From positions 62,001-126,000 of the forward strand of contig SIAQ01000001.1 of NCBI GenBank assembly GCA_009697105.1: DNA of 64,000 bases, given 5' to 3'. The stretch is from Gemmataceae bacterium. GTDB lineage: Bacteria > Planctomycetota > Planctomycetia > Gemmatales > Gemmataceae. A program made the translations under genes and the position numbers. The notes beneath the pieces were generated by a model. The model saw nothing but the letters and a program-made list of their open reading frames with translations. It had not been told where the DNA came from and did not search any database. This document shows, piece by piece, positions 35,472 to 43,903 of this stretch (position 1 is the first letter of the stretch; the number at the start of each line of letters is the position of its first letter).

Positions 35472-36454
35472 TCCGTGGTTTCGTCATCAGCATGGTCAGC
35501 TTCACGCTGCTCGCCGCCTTCACGGTCGCGCAAGACAACGCGCCTGCGCAAAAGAAGGCCGACGACAAGCAAGCGCCGAAGAACGAAGACAACCCGCCCG
35601 AAGCCAAAAAAGAAGAGCCTCCCGAACCGCCGGCTGAGGATCCGAAAAAGATCATCGATCGGCTGCGCGAAAACTTCGAGACCGCACGCGAGAAGCTCGA
35701 AAAGAAGGACCCCGGCATGCAAACGCAGGCCACGCAACAGAAGATCATCGACGACCTGAATAAGTTGCTCGACCAACAAAACGACGATAAGGGTGGTGGT
35801 GGCGGCGGCGGTGGAGGTGGAGGCGGCGGAGGTGGTGGCGGTGGTGGTGGGGATGGTGGCGGCGGCAACTCCAAAAGCGGAGATGGCGGCTCCGGCGGCA
35901 ACTCCAAAAGTGGCGGAGATGGCGGTGCCGGCGGCAAGAAAGAACAACCACAGCCGAAGGGCCTCGAAGATAAAAAGAAAGAAGACAAAAAAGACGTAGG
36001 CAAAGATCAGAAAAAAGAGGACATGAAGGACGGCAAGAAAGATAAAAAAGACGAAGCTGGCAAAAACCAAAAAGACAAGGACAAAAAAGACGAACAGAAA
36101 AAGAAGGACCAAGAAGAACTAAAAAAGAAAGACAAGGACAAGAACAAGGACAAAAAAGACGAACAGAAAAAGAAGGACCAAGAAGAACTAAAAAAGAAAG
36201 ACAAGGACAAAGACAAAAAAGACGACGGCAAAGGCAGCGACGGATCCGGCGCCAAGAAGGACGACCCCGACAACAAAAAAGACGATCCCACCGCCAAATC
36301 CAACGCCGGCGGATGGGGTCATCTCCCGCCCGCCCGCCGCAAGGAAATGGACGCCTTCTCCCGCGAACGCTTCATGCCTCGCTATGAAGAACTGCTGCGG
36401 GCTTACTATCGCTCCATCGCCGAAAGCAATCGGCGAACGAAGGATGGAAACTGA
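35468..36454 (+). CDS. Secreted low-complexity Gly/Lys-Asp-rich protein with conserved tail
   Basis: ATG 35468 overlaps the DUF4175 stop. The 328-residue product has a signal peptide (IRGFVISMVSFTLLAAFTVAQ), a charged helical segment (about 20-105), a poly-Gly stretch of about 35 residues (DNA 35791-35870), a Lys/Asp-rich region, and a folded-looking tail (WGHLPPARRKEMDAFSRER, then RYEELLRAYYRSIAE). The tail pattern recurs in planctomycete MoxR-cluster proteins, as far as I know. A 23-codon unit is tandemly duplicated at 36077-36145 and 36146-36214. It is probably a partner of the DUF4175 protein. Confidence 0.8.
   Translation: MIRGFVISMVSFTLLAAFTVAQDNAPAQKKADDKQAPKNEDNPPEAKKEEPPEPPAEDPKKIIDRLRENFETAREKLEKKDPGMQTQATQQKIIDDLNKLLDQQNDDKGGGGGGGGGGGGGGGGGGGGDGGGGNSKSGDGGSGGNSKSGGDGGAGGKKEQPQPKGLEDKKKEDKKDVGKDQKKEDMKDGKKDKKDEAGKNQKDKDKKDEQKKKDQEELKKKDKDKNKDKKDEQKKKDQEELKKKDKDKDKKDDGKGSDGSGAKKDDPDNKKDDPTAKSNAGGWGHLPPARRKEMDAFSRERFMPRYEELLRAYYRSIAESNRRTKDGN
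36077..36214 (+). repeat. 69-base in-frame tandem duplication in Lys/Asp-rich coding region
   Basis: The unit AAGGACAAAAAAGACGAACA... at 36077-36145 is repeated at 36146-36214 with differences only in the last two codons. It lengthens the charged linker by 23 residues and is a likely site of length variation. Confidence 0.92.
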
Positions 36455-36458
36455 GAGA

Positions 36459-36540
36459 AGGCCCAGAGGCGAGGTACTCCGAACCTCTGGGATAGCCCAA
36501 GCGGGATCCCAAGGGTTCGGAGTACCTCACCCGTGGGCTT
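36459..36540. repeat. Family D palindrome
   Basis: The arms at 36459-36493 and 36506-36540 share GAGGTACTCCGAACC and its complement. A near-identical core occurs at 62735-62828. It lies between the Lys/Asp-rich gene and the Tat-type toroid gene. Confidence 0.9.
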
Positions 36541-36576
36541 GCAAAGGCAATTTTCCGTTTCAACCGAGGTTCAGCC

Positions 36577-37665
36577 ATGAATCGACGTTCCCTCCTGACT
36601 CGCGGTATCGGCGCCCTCGCGGGATTGTCCGGCAGTGGGTTGCTTTGGCATGCGCTCGCGCAAGACGGCAATCCAGCCCGCGACCTGATCAACGTCAACT
36701 CCCAGCGCACCATCGACGCCAGCCTCGATTGGCTGTCTCGCCAGCAAAACGCCAACGGCTCGTTCGGCACGGGTGCGTACAATGGCGATGTCGCCGTCAC
36801 CAGCGTGGCCGGCCTGGCGTTCATGTCTGCCGGCCATCAACCGAGTCGCGGGCGCTACGGCGACAACATCACCCGCTGCCTGGAGAACATGCTGACCTGT
36901 GAAGATCGCGGCACGCCGGGATTCCTCAACGCTCGCGGCGGCGGGTTCGGAGCTCACGGCCCAATGTACGGGCACGGTTTCGCGACGCTGTTCCTCGCCG
37001 AAGCGCACGGGATGATCCATAACGCCAATCTTCGCCGCGATATTCGCGACCTGCTGGGCCGCGCGATTCGGCTCATCGTCAGCGCCCAGAACGGCGAAGG
37101 CGGCTGGCGCTACCAGCCGCGCCCGACTGATGCGGACCTATCGGTAACGGTCTGCCAAATCATGGCCCTGCGCGCCGCCCGCAACGCCGGCATCAACGTG
37201 CCTCGCTCGACGGCGGAAAAATGCACCGAGTATGTGAAAGCCTGCCAGGACCCCAACTCCGGCGGCTTCCGATATCAACGCATCGGCGGGGGCCCCGGTT
37301 TCGCCCGCACCGCCGCCGGCGTCGTCGCACTCTATAGCGCCGGCATCTATGATGATCCATCGGTCGAACGCGGTCTCAACTACCTCATGACTTTCCGCCC
37401 GGGACCAAATCGCAACATCGGCTTCCTCGGCGATGTCAACGCCCACTACTTCTACGGCCACTATTACGCAGTGCAAGCCATGTGGATCGCCGGCGGCAAC
37501 TACTGGCGCCAGTGGTACCCCGCCATCCGCGACGAACTCCTCACCAATCGCCGTAAAGACGGCTCCTGGCTGCAGGGCATCGTGCCATGCACCCATTACT
37601 GCACCGCGATGTCGCTGATTATTTTGCAAGTGCCGAACAATTATCTGCCGATCTTGCAGCGGTAG
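36577..37665 (+). CDS. Tat-exported prenyltransferase/squalene-oxidase repeat protein
   Basis: The 362-residue product begins with a twin-arginine type signal (NRRSLLTRGIGALAGLSG, cleavage near HALAQ). The rest is an alpha/alpha toroid with repeated motifs (DWLSRQQNANGSFGTG, AQNGEGGWRYQPRPTDADLSV, GGFRYQRIGGGPGFARTAAG). These resemble terpenoid cyclase or prenyltransferase repeats, but the aspartate-rich cyclase motif is not evident. In related clusters a similar protein closes the MoxR/VWA operon, so it is probably a non-enzymatic or unknown extracytoplasmic member. Confidence 0.87.
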   Translation: MNRRSLLTRGIGALAGLSGSGLLWHALAQDGNPARDLINVNSQRTIDASLDWLSRQQNANGSFGTGAYNGDVAVTSVAGLAFMSAGHQPSRGRYGDNITRCLENMLTCEDRGTPGFLNARGGGFGAHGPMYGHGFATLFLAEAHGMIHNANLRRDIRDLLGRAIRLIVSAQNGEGGWRYQPRPTDADLSVTVCQIMALRAARNAGINVPRSTAEKCTEYVKACQDPNSGGFRYQRIGGGPGFARTAAGVVALYSAGIYDDPSVERGLNYLMTFRPGPNRNIGFLGDVNAHYFYGHYYAVQAMWIAGGNYWRQWYPAIRDELLTNRRKDGSWLQGIVPCTHYCTAMSLIILQVPNNYLPILQR

Positions 37666-37679
37666 GATTCTTTGTGTTC

Positions 37680-37734
37680 TCCGCTTGCGGCTTATCGCTC
37701 CGATACCCGAGGTACGCGCTAAGCCGCAAGCGGA
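37680..37734. repeat. Family A palindrome
   Basis: TCCGCTTGCGGCTTATCGCT at 37680-37699 pairs with the right arm at 37716-37734 with one or two mismatches. It follows the toroid gene. Confidence 0.85.
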
Positions 37735-37763
37735 AAAGATCAATTCACTCCGGCGAACCCCAC

Positions 37764-39005
37764 ATGATTCGCGTACTTGTCACGTTCCTTGCGCTGTCAA
37801 TGTTCTGCTCGGCCAGCCGTGCACAAGAAATGCCGCACTTCACGATCGACACACCGACGGAGACACGGCGCAGGTGCAGGCTTACGGCATTCGATCTCTC
37901 CGGCAAGCTCCAGGCCGAGCATCTCGATGGCAAGATCGACTCGCCGCGGTTGGTCGAACTCCGCCAGGAAGAGGCAGCGCTGCCGCCGCTTTTGACGCAC
38001 GAATTCGTCGGGCTGACGAATGGCGATCGCATCCCGCTCGATACGACCTCGCCGGCGAACCTCGGCGAGAACGCGCTGAAAATTTGGCCAGCGACGACCA
38101 TGCCATCAATCGGCGGCAAAGCGGTCTCGTTGTATTCGCCGCACGTCGCCATGATATTTTGGGCGGTCCCCGACGGCGTCGATCGGCCCGAGTTTTTCTT
38201 TGCCCAACTCGAAAAGCAACCACGCAAGCTCGATGCCATCTTTTTGCGAAATGGCGACCGCATCGACGGCAAAGTGACCAAACTCTCCGGTAAAGACGGC
38301 TGCGTGCTGACCACCGAACGCCGAACCGCGACCGTAACCTGGTCGAAACTCGCCGGCATCGCCTGGAGTACCGAACGCGCCGCCCGGCCTCGCACCAAAG
38401 GCGTTTACTACCGCGCGATTTTGGCGTGCGGCGCCCGGCTCAATCTGCTCGACGTGCGTTTCGACGCCAAAGCGAAACTCTTCATCGCGCAAACGCAGTT
38501 CGATCAAACGCTAAGCATTCCTGAATCGGCCCTGCTCGCGCTCGACGTTAGAAACGGCCCCGCGATCGATCTCGCCGACCTGACGCCGACGCGGTATGAA
38601 TTCCGCCCCTATCTCGGCGCGAGTTGGCCGTGGATCAAGAACCTCTCAACCGCCAATCACCCGTTGCGTCTCGCCGGCAGTACGTTTGAAGACGGCATCG
38701 GCACGCACGCCTCTTGCACGCTTGAATACAAACTCGACGCCAAATATGCACGCTTCGACAGTCTCGTTGGCATCGATTTGATTTCGGCGGCCAAGGGCCG
38801 AGCCAAGGTCGCTATCGAACTCGACGGCAAACGCATCGACCTGAACGCAGGCAAGGAAATTTCGAGCCGCACGCCGCCGATTGAAGTGAGAATGGATGTT
38901 CGCGGCGTACGCACGCTGAAACTGCACGTCGATTTCGGCAGCTTCGGCGATGTCGAAGCCCACGTGAACTGGGCGAAGGCACGCTTGGTGAAGGGCGGCG
39001 AATAA
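37764..39005 (+). CDS. Secreted NPCBM-domain protein
   Basis: The start is ATG 37764 (MIRVLVTFLALSMFCSASRAQ, a signal peptide); earlier in-frame Met codons lie in the preceding gene and palindrome. The product has 413 residues. Residues about 170-260 contain two small strand-rich units (IFLRNGDRIDGKVTKLSG). Residues about 265-410 resemble an NPCBM/NEW2 carbohydrate-binding-like domain (ASWPWIKNLSTANHPLRL, FEDGIGTHASCTLEYKLD, RAKVAIELDGKRI, VDFGSFGDVEAHVNWAKARL). It is likely periplasmic or surface-associated with no catalytic domain visible. It is bounded by palindromes on both sides. Confidence 0.82.
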   Translation: MIRVLVTFLALSMFCSASRAQEMPHFTIDTPTETRRRCRLTAFDLSGKLQAEHLDGKIDSPRLVELRQEEAALPPLLTHEFVGLTNGDRIPLDTTSPANLGENALKIWPATTMPSIGGKAVSLYSPHVAMIFWAVPDGVDRPEFFFAQLEKQPRKLDAIFLRNGDRIDGKVTKLSGKDGCVLTTERRTATVTWSKLAGIAWSTERAARPRTKGVYYRAILACGARLNLLDVRFDAKAKLFIAQTQFDQTLSIPESALLALDVRNGPAIDLADLTPTRYEFRPYLGASWPWIKNLSTANHPLRLAGSTFEDGIGTHASCTLEYKLDAKYARFDSLVGIDLISAAKGRAKVAIELDGKRIDLNAGKEISSRTPPIEVRMDVRGVRTLKLHVDFGSFGDVEAHVNWAKARLVKGGE

Positions 39006-39094
39006 CGTTTAGCCAGTCGCCTTTGGCGAGCGCGGATACTATTGCATCCTCGACAACAACACGGTCGCGCACGCCAAAGGCGTGCGGCTAAACG
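39006..39094. repeat. Family B palindrome; remainder of 39095-39300 without a gene
   Basis: CGTTTAGCCAGTCGCCTTTGG begins the left arm and the complement-like CGCCAAAGGCGTGCGGCTAA ends near 39091. The following stretch to about 39290 has no credible gene; it holds direct and inverted fragments such as ATCCGCGTTATTCGTG and ACACGGATAGGG that look like decayed repeats. Confidence 0.8.
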
Positions 39095-39309
39095 GAATCA
39101 CTCCTTATACTGAAAACACGGATAGGGAAAAATGCCAGCAAGGTATTTCCCATCCGCGTTATTCGTGATATCTGTGGTTGGTGTTGGTTCTGTGCGGGTG
39201 TTCGAACTCGCGCGAACTCGAACAATTGTCGAAATTGTTGTTCACAAACACATCTCCGTTCGTCATAATGGCTGAATGAGGAATTCCGCAATCTGAGGAG
39301 ATCGGCATC

Positions 39310-40962
39310 ATACTGCACCGAGCTTGCATCCTTACCCTGTTGGGCTGCTTCACATTCACCCTCGGAATCGGGTCGTCGTTCGGGCAGGAACCTGCGTACA
39401 ACAAAAAAGCCATTGCCACGCTCAGCAAGCGTATCGACGAGCATCTCGCCAAGGTCTGGGCGAAAGCGAAGGTTGCGCCGGCGGCCAAGGCCGACGACTT
39501 CGTCTATTTCCGCCGACTCAATCTCGACCTGCGTGGCCGAATTCCCGAGCTGAGCGATGTCGTCGATTTCGTTGACGATGACGACGCTGAAAAGCGCTGG
39601 CTGTGGGTCGACCGGATGCTCGAAAGCCAGGAATATCCGGCGCACTTCGCGCATGTATGGCGCAACATCATGCTGGGCTATCAGTCCAATCCCCAGTTCC
39701 AGTTTTTGATGCCGCAGTTTGAAGGTTGGCTGCGCGAGCGAATCAAAGACAACGTCGCACTCGACGCGATGGCGCTCCAATTGCTGACCAGCCAGGTCGG
39801 CGGTCCGAATATGGGTTTCGGACGCGGAGGTATGGGAACGACAAGTCCACAGCTCTTCTTTCAGGCAAACGAGAACAAAGCCGAACTTCTCGCGGCGGCA
39901 ACCTCGCGCGTCTTCCTTGGCGTCAAGATTGAGTGCGCTCAGTGCCATGCTCATCCGTTTGCGAAGTGGAAGCAGGACCAATTCTGGGAATTCGCCGCGT
40001 TCTATTCCCAGACACCGCAAATCATCCGCCAGCCGAATCAGCCCGCACCGGCGAAGCTGCCCACTATCACGCTGGGTCGCGAAATACTAGTCCCTGGCAC
40101 GGAGCGCGTTGTCAAGGCGAAATTCTTGAATGGCAAAATGCCCGACTGGGAAAGCTCGACGAATTCACGCAAAACGCTTGCCGACTGGATCATCGCCAAG
40201 GAGAATCCCTATTTCGCGAAGACGATGGCCGACCATGTCTGGTCGTACCTGATGGGCGTAAGCTTGCTTGAACCGATCAACGAACCGAGCGACGATATCC
40301 CGCTCACGCATCCCGAATTGCTCGACGATTTGGCCAAAGCGCTGGTCGCCAACAATTTCGACGCCCGCTTCCTCGTTCGCGCGATCGTACATTCGCAGGC
40401 CTACCAACGAGGCAACGGCGGCGCAAAGCTTGCCGACAAGGAAGACTATCACCTGTTCGTCCGTATGCCGATCCGCTCGCTCTCACCGGAGCAAATCTTC
40501 GATAGTGTCGTCGTCGCCACGGTGTCGCCGCACGAGATTGAAACACGTCGATCCTTGCTCGGCCAACCCAATCAGCCGCAGCAGTTTTTCGATCCACGCT
40601 TCCAACAGTCGGAGCGAGCGAAGTTCGCGTTGAAGTTCCCGATGCAGGATCGTCGCTACGAGCCGCAAACGTCGATCTTGCAGGCGCTCTTCATGATGAA
40701 CGGCGAGTTTCTACGTAAGCGGACGAGCGCGACCAACAACAAGGATTTGAAAACACTCGCGAATCCGAACCTGCGCGATGGCCATCCGGCACGCGTGATG
40801 TCGCTCTATCGCATGGTGCTGTCGCGGCCGGCCCGACCTGATGAGATCGCCCGCTTGGTTCCATACCTCGAACGCGGCGGCGCGACGAAGAACCTCGGCG
40901 ATGCCGTCAGCGACATCTACTGGGCGCTGCTGAACAGTTCCGAGTTCTTACATAATCATTGA
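39310..40962 (+). CDS. DUF1549/DUF1553 secreted protein, start codon non-canonical or lost
   Basis: From base 39280 the frame is open. A GAGGAG lies at 39295-39300, and codons from 39310 (ATA CTG CAC CGA GCT TGC ATC) give a proper signal peptide (LHRACILTLLGCFTFTLG, then SSFGQEP). No ATG or GTG lies there; a TTG at 39340 would remove its charged N-terminal part. I therefore place the start at ATA 39310, possibly a mutated ATG. The body of about 550 residues has DUF1549 (DDFVYFRRLNLDLRGRIPE, KIECAQCHAHPFAKWKQDQF) and DUF1553 (WIIAKENPYFAKTMADHVW, LFMMNGEF, LSRPARPDEI). These secreted proteins are hugely expanded in planctomycetes; their role is unsettled. Confidence 0.85.
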   Translation: MLHRACILTLLGCFTFTLGIGSSFGQEPAYNKKAIATLSKRIDEHLAKVWAKAKVAPAAKADDFVYFRRLNLDLRGRIPELSDVVDFVDDDDAEKRWLWVDRMLESQEYPAHFAHVWRNIMLGYQSNPQFQFLMPQFEGWLRERIKDNVALDAMALQLLTSQVGGPNMGFGRGGMGTTSPQLFFQANENKAELLAAATSRVFLGVKIECAQCHAHPFAKWKQDQFWEFAAFYSQTPQIIRQPNQPAPAKLPTITLGREILVPGTERVVKAKFLNGKMPDWESSTNSRKTLADWIIAKENPYFAKTMADHVWSYLMGVSLLEPINEPSDDIPLTHPELLDDLAKALVANNFDARFLVRAIVHSQAYQRGNGGAKLADKEDYHLFVRMPIRSLSPEQIFDSVVVATVSPHEIETRRSLLGQPNQPQQFFDPRFQQSERAKFALKFPMQDRRYEPQTSILQALFMMNGEFLRKRTSATNNKDLKTLANPNLRDGHPARVMSLYRMVLSRPARPDEIARLVPYLERGGATKNLGDAVSDIYWALLNSSEFLHNH

Positions 40963-40973
40963 TTCGCGCGTTC

Positions 40974-41029
40974 ACGTTTAGCGCTCGCGTGATGTCTCGT
41001 CGGCAGCGTATCACGCGAGCGCTAAACGT
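40974..41029. repeat. Family A' palindrome between convergent genes
   Basis: The arms ACGTTTAGCGCTCGCGTGAT (left) and its complement at 41010-41029 enclose a 16-base loop. It lies between the stops of the DUF1549 gene and the hydrolase gene, so it is a bidirectional terminator candidate. Confidence 0.9.
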
Positions 41030-41039
41030 AAACGAGTCT

Positions 41040-41927
41040 TCACTGCGGCTTCGGCACAAACTTCATTTCCGCCAGCCAAGTTAGCGAGCGCGTTTGCCAG
41101 GCGTCCCACATCGGGCCTTTGTAGCCGTTCAAGCCGTGCCCGCCTGACGGGAGTTCCAAGTAGTCGGCAGCCACCTTGTGATTACGCAGAGCATTGAAAA
41201 ACATACGACTATTTTCGGGTGGCACGGGGCCGTCGTCCTTGGCGTGAGCGAGAAAGGCCGGCGGCGTTTTCGCATCGACCTGTTTCTCGTTCGAGAATAT
41301 TTCAACCAGCTTCGCATCCGCGTCCTTGCCGAGCAGATTGTTGCGCGAACCGCCGTGACCTTTGGCGCCCATCGTGATGACGGGATAGACAAGCACCATA
41401 AAGTCAGGCCGACAGCTTTGCCGTTCGACGAGGTCAACGGCAGTCGCACTGCCGGCATCGAAGTGCGTGCCCGCCGTGGAGGCCAAATGCCCACCGGCCG
41501 AGAAGCCCATGATGCCGACGCGATTGGCATCAATGTTCCACGCTTTTGCATTGGCACGCACGGTCCGGATCGTCCGTTGCGCGTCGAGCAACGGCACCAT
41601 CGATCGTCCCTTGGGCATGCGGTATTCGAGCACCACGCCGGCGATGCCGTGACGGTTCAGCCACTGGGCGATGCCATGCCCTTCCGCGCCGGTCACGAGT
41701 CCGCCATAACCGCCGCCGGGACAGATGACGATGGCGGCGCCGTTCGGCTTCTTGGCGTGATGGACGGTGACCCAGACTTCGATTTCCTGAAACTTGCCAT
41801 CGCCGATCGGAGCGCGTTGATTCCAAAGGCCGACCTTGACGGGCTTGACGTCCTTGTCGCCTTGAGCGCGGGCGATATCAGACGTCAGGGACAGCAATCC
41901 AAAAACAATGGAGAGCGTGATACGCAT
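41040..41927 (-). CDS. Secreted alpha/beta hydrolase (esterase/acetylxylan-esterase-like)
   Basis: The start is ATG 41927, seven bases after GAGG; the longer reading from 41969 lacks support. The 295-residue product has a signal peptide (MRITLSIVFGLLSLTSDIARA). The alpha/beta-hydrolase features are an oxyanion-type loop PGGGYGG, nucleophile elbow GFSAGG, an acid within HAKDDGPVPP and a His in SGGHGLNG. The pattern matches BD-FAE/esterase-lipase proteins often found with polysaccharide degradation. The substrate is not determinable; deacetylation of a plant or algal glycan is an inference. Confidence 0.88.
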   Translation of the reverse strand: MRITLSIVFGLLSLTSDIARAQGDKDVKPVKVGLWNQRAPIGDGKFQEIEVWVTVHHAKKPNGAAIVICPGGGYGGLVTGAEGHGIAQWLNRHGIAGVVLEYRMPKGRSMVPLLDAQRTIRTVRANAKAWNIDANRVGIMGFSAGGHLASTAGTHFDAGSATAVDLVERQSCRPDFMVLVYPVITMGAKGHGGSRNNLLGKDADAKLVEIFSNEKQVDAKTPPAFLAHAKDDGPVPPENSRMFFNALRNHKVAADYLELPSGGHGLNGYKGPMWDAWQTRSLTWLAEMKFVPKPQ

Positions 41928-42046
41928 TGAATTACCTCGGGAGGGATAGCGAAAATGCCCAAATGCCACATGGTCATCTTATGACGAGTTGAGATAATGT
42001 CGGAGCATGAGCATAAGAATTGAAGTTGCCGACAATACTAGATTTT

Positions 42047-42101
42047 CGAGGCTGAAGCGTAAGCGAGGCAGCCTGAATGCCTCGCTTACGCTTCAGCCTC
42101 G
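42047..42101. repeat. Family C-like palindrome with perfect 24-base arms
   Basis: The left arm at 42047-42070 (core GGCTGAAGCGTAAGCGAGGC) is the exact complement of the right arm at 42078-42101, with a 7-base loop. It lies in the gene-free stretch 41928-42351. Confidence 0.95.
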
Positions 42102-42200
42102 GATGGAAATTTGACTTTTGTCCGTGGCGTCAGAGGCAGCCTGAATGCCTCGCTTACGCTTCAGTCTCGGATGGAAATTTGACTTTTGTCCGTGGCATCA
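42065..42200. repeat. 68-base tandem duplication overlapping the palindrome
   Basis: Unit 42065-42132 is repeated at 42133-42200 with two substitutions (42097/42165 C to T, 42129/42197 G to A). The second copy carries the right palindrome arm but only six bases of the left one. Confidence 0.93.
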
Positions 42201-42270
42201 GCATTGAAGTTGCGATTTTGTAGCGAAGGTGCAAGCCGGCGATGAGAATGATTCATTTACGAATCCGTCA

Positions 42271-42343
42271 GAGCCACGCACGAAGTAAGTGGTTTGAATT
42301 TTCCATCGCAGTGCGCTCAAACCACTTACTGCGTGTGTGGCTC
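42271..42343. repeat. Unique long inverted repeat upstream of the LigD-PE-like gene
   Basis: GAGCCACGCACGAAGTAAGT and onward (to 42297) pairs with 42317-42343 with a few mismatches. It ends 20 bases before the chosen start of the next gene, so it could affect its expression. The arms (AAGTAAGTGGTTTGA) match none of the other families. Confidence 0.85.
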
Positions 42344-42363
42344 GGACGACGATGGAACAGCAT

Positions 42364-42711
42364 ATGCCGCGATTTGTCATTCTAGAGCACGATCACCCGG
42401 TGTTGCACTGGGATTTGATGCTGGAAGCAGGAGGCGTCCTGCGCACCTGGCGATTGGCGGAAGCGCCGACGGCGGCGGCCTGTGCGATCGTCGCCGAGCC
42501 GTTGCCCGATCACCGCTTGGCGTATCTGGATTACGAAGGCTCAGTGAGCGATAATCGCGGCCGTGTCAAACGCTGGGATAGTGGGACTTTTGACGCCCTC
42601 GAATCCAACGCCTGGATGTTTCATGGCCAACGTCTGCACGGCTTCGCGCGGATCGAATGCAACGATGGGACGACCTGGCAATTCCGCCGCCAACCACTCG
42701 GACCATCGTGA
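42364..42711 (+). CDS. Stand-alone LigD 3'-phosphoesterase-like (DNA polymerase ligase N-terminal) protein
   Basis: The start ATG 42364 gives MPRFVILEHDHPVLHWDLMLE; an ATG at 42352 adds MEQH. The 115-residue product matches the N-terminal phosphoesterase domain of LigD in length and order: FVILEHD, LHWDLMLEAGGVLRTWRLAEAP, and later RLAYLDYEGSVSDNRGRVKRWDSG and RLHGFARIE. In LigD this domain trims 3' ends during non-homologous end joining. Stand-alone versions are common in planctomycetes. No ligase or Ku gene is nearby. Activity is inferred only from the motif order. Confidence 0.8.
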   Translation: MPRFVILEHDHPVLHWDLMLEAGGVLRTWRLAEAPTAAACAIVAEPLPDHRLAYLDYEGSVSDNRGRVKRWDSGTFDALESNAWMFHGQRLHGFARIECNDGTTWQFRRQPLGPS

Positions 42712-42825
42712 ATCACTCCTCATCGCGTCCACAATAATCCATATCCTAATCTCCAAGCCAGTCGCAGGGACGCCAATGCTGAGGCTTTCCGTCCAATCCG
42801 CCTAATCCCTGCGAGTTCATCAAAT

Positions 42826-43800
42826 ATGACGGCACTTCCCCCTGGCAAGTTCTCCCTAAAACCCGATCCGCTGCTCGCTCCGTTGACGGACAACGCCTGG
42901 CTGGTGGACGTTATCACCAGGCTAACCGATCGGCCCGTCGCCGAGGTTTGCGAACGTCTGTACGCGGAAGAGCATCAGATCGGCACCAACGTCAATGCCG
43001 CCATGCTGCGTTCGCGCATCGAGCCGTACCTCTGGACCGACGAACTTGTGCGATTCTACGAACAGACCGATGCGTTTCTCTACGAACTGGTCGCCTGGAA
43101 TCGCAACGCCAACAAAGTCGCGATTCGGCAATGGATGCATGGCGTGCTGGCGCGGATGCCGGCGGTTTCGCTCGATGTGCTCACTTATGGCGACGGCATC
43201 GGCTGCGACAGTTTATTCTTGACGCAAGCCGGGCATCGCGTGACGTACTGCGATCTCGGCGAGTTGAGCGAGCGATTCGCGCAAGCGTTGTTTGCCACGT
43301 CGGGGCTACCCTTTGAATCGCGCCGTGATTTGAATGCATTGCCTGCGGAAGCGTATGATGCGATCGTATGCCTTGATGTGCTGGAGCATGTGCCCGATCC
43401 GGCGAGCCTGGTCGAAAGGGTCGCGCGATGCTTGAAGCCCGGCGGCATCTTGATCGTCAGCGCGCCGTTCTTTGCCGTCGATACCGAGTTTCCCACGCAC
43501 TTGGCGTCGAACGTTCGACACAGCGGCAGCCTGGCGAATCTCTACGGACGCTTCGGGCTGCAACTCGTCGACGGGCAGCCGTTCCACGATCCCTTGGTGC
43601 TGAGCAAATCACCGATCGTCTACAATGCCGGGCCATGGGGTTGGTGCCGGCGTGCGGCAGTTCACGCGGGCGGACTCATTCTCAAAGGCGCACGCCTCTG
43701 GTCCTGGCCGCACCGCAGCATCGGCCGCATGCTGCAACGGCGTGGATATCGCTACTTCACCGATGGCTTGCAGCCGACGATCGAGAGCGGCGAGAAGTGA
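42826..43800 (+). CDS. Class I SAM-dependent methyltransferase
   Basis: The 324-residue product has a Rossmann methyltransferase domain (about 115-230). Motif I is DVLTYGDGIGCDSLFL, followed by VTYCDLGELSERFAQ, YDAIVCLDVLEHVPDPASLVERV and LKPGGILIVSAPFF. An N-terminal helical region of about 100 residues and a basic C terminus (RSIGRMLQRRGYRYF) are extra. The first glycine motif is GDGIG rather than the common GxGxG with acidic lead. The substrate is unknown. It ends three bases before a family B palindrome shared with the convergent propeller gene. Confidence 0.88.
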   Translation: MTALPPGKFSLKPDPLLAPLTDNAWLVDVITRLTDRPVAEVCERLYAEEHQIGTNVNAAMLRSRIEPYLWTDELVRFYEQTDAFLYELVAWNRNANKVAIRQWMHGVLARMPAVSLDVLTYGDGIGCDSLFLTQAGHRVTYCDLGELSERFAQALFATSGLPFESRRDLNALPAEAYDAIVCLDVLEHVPDPASLVERVARCLKPGGILIVSAPFFAVDTEFPTHLASNVRHSGSLANLYGRFGLQLVDGQPFHDPLVLSKSPIVYNAGPWGWCRRAAVHAGGLILKGARLWSWPHRSIGRMLQRRGYRYFTDGLQPTIESGEK

Positions 43801-43802
43801 GG

Positions 43803-43903
43803 TGAATTGTTTAGCCGCTCGCCTTTGGCGAGCGCGGACCTGCGGATTGCAATTGCATGACGCGCAGTCCGCGCTCGCCAAAGGCGAGCGGCTAAACAAT
43901 TCA
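43803..43903. repeat. Family B palindrome between convergent genes
   Basis: The arms at 43803-43839 and 43867-43903 pair over 37 bases. Each also folds on itself (CGCTCGCC TTT GGCGAGCG). The right arm includes the stop codon of the PQQ propeller gene, so it is a bidirectional terminator candidate. Confidence 0.93.

Noticed and set aside
36077-36214. Possible tandem repeat array of regulatory type
   Set aside because: It is in frame within a Lys/Asp-rich coding region and is better explained as a coding duplication.
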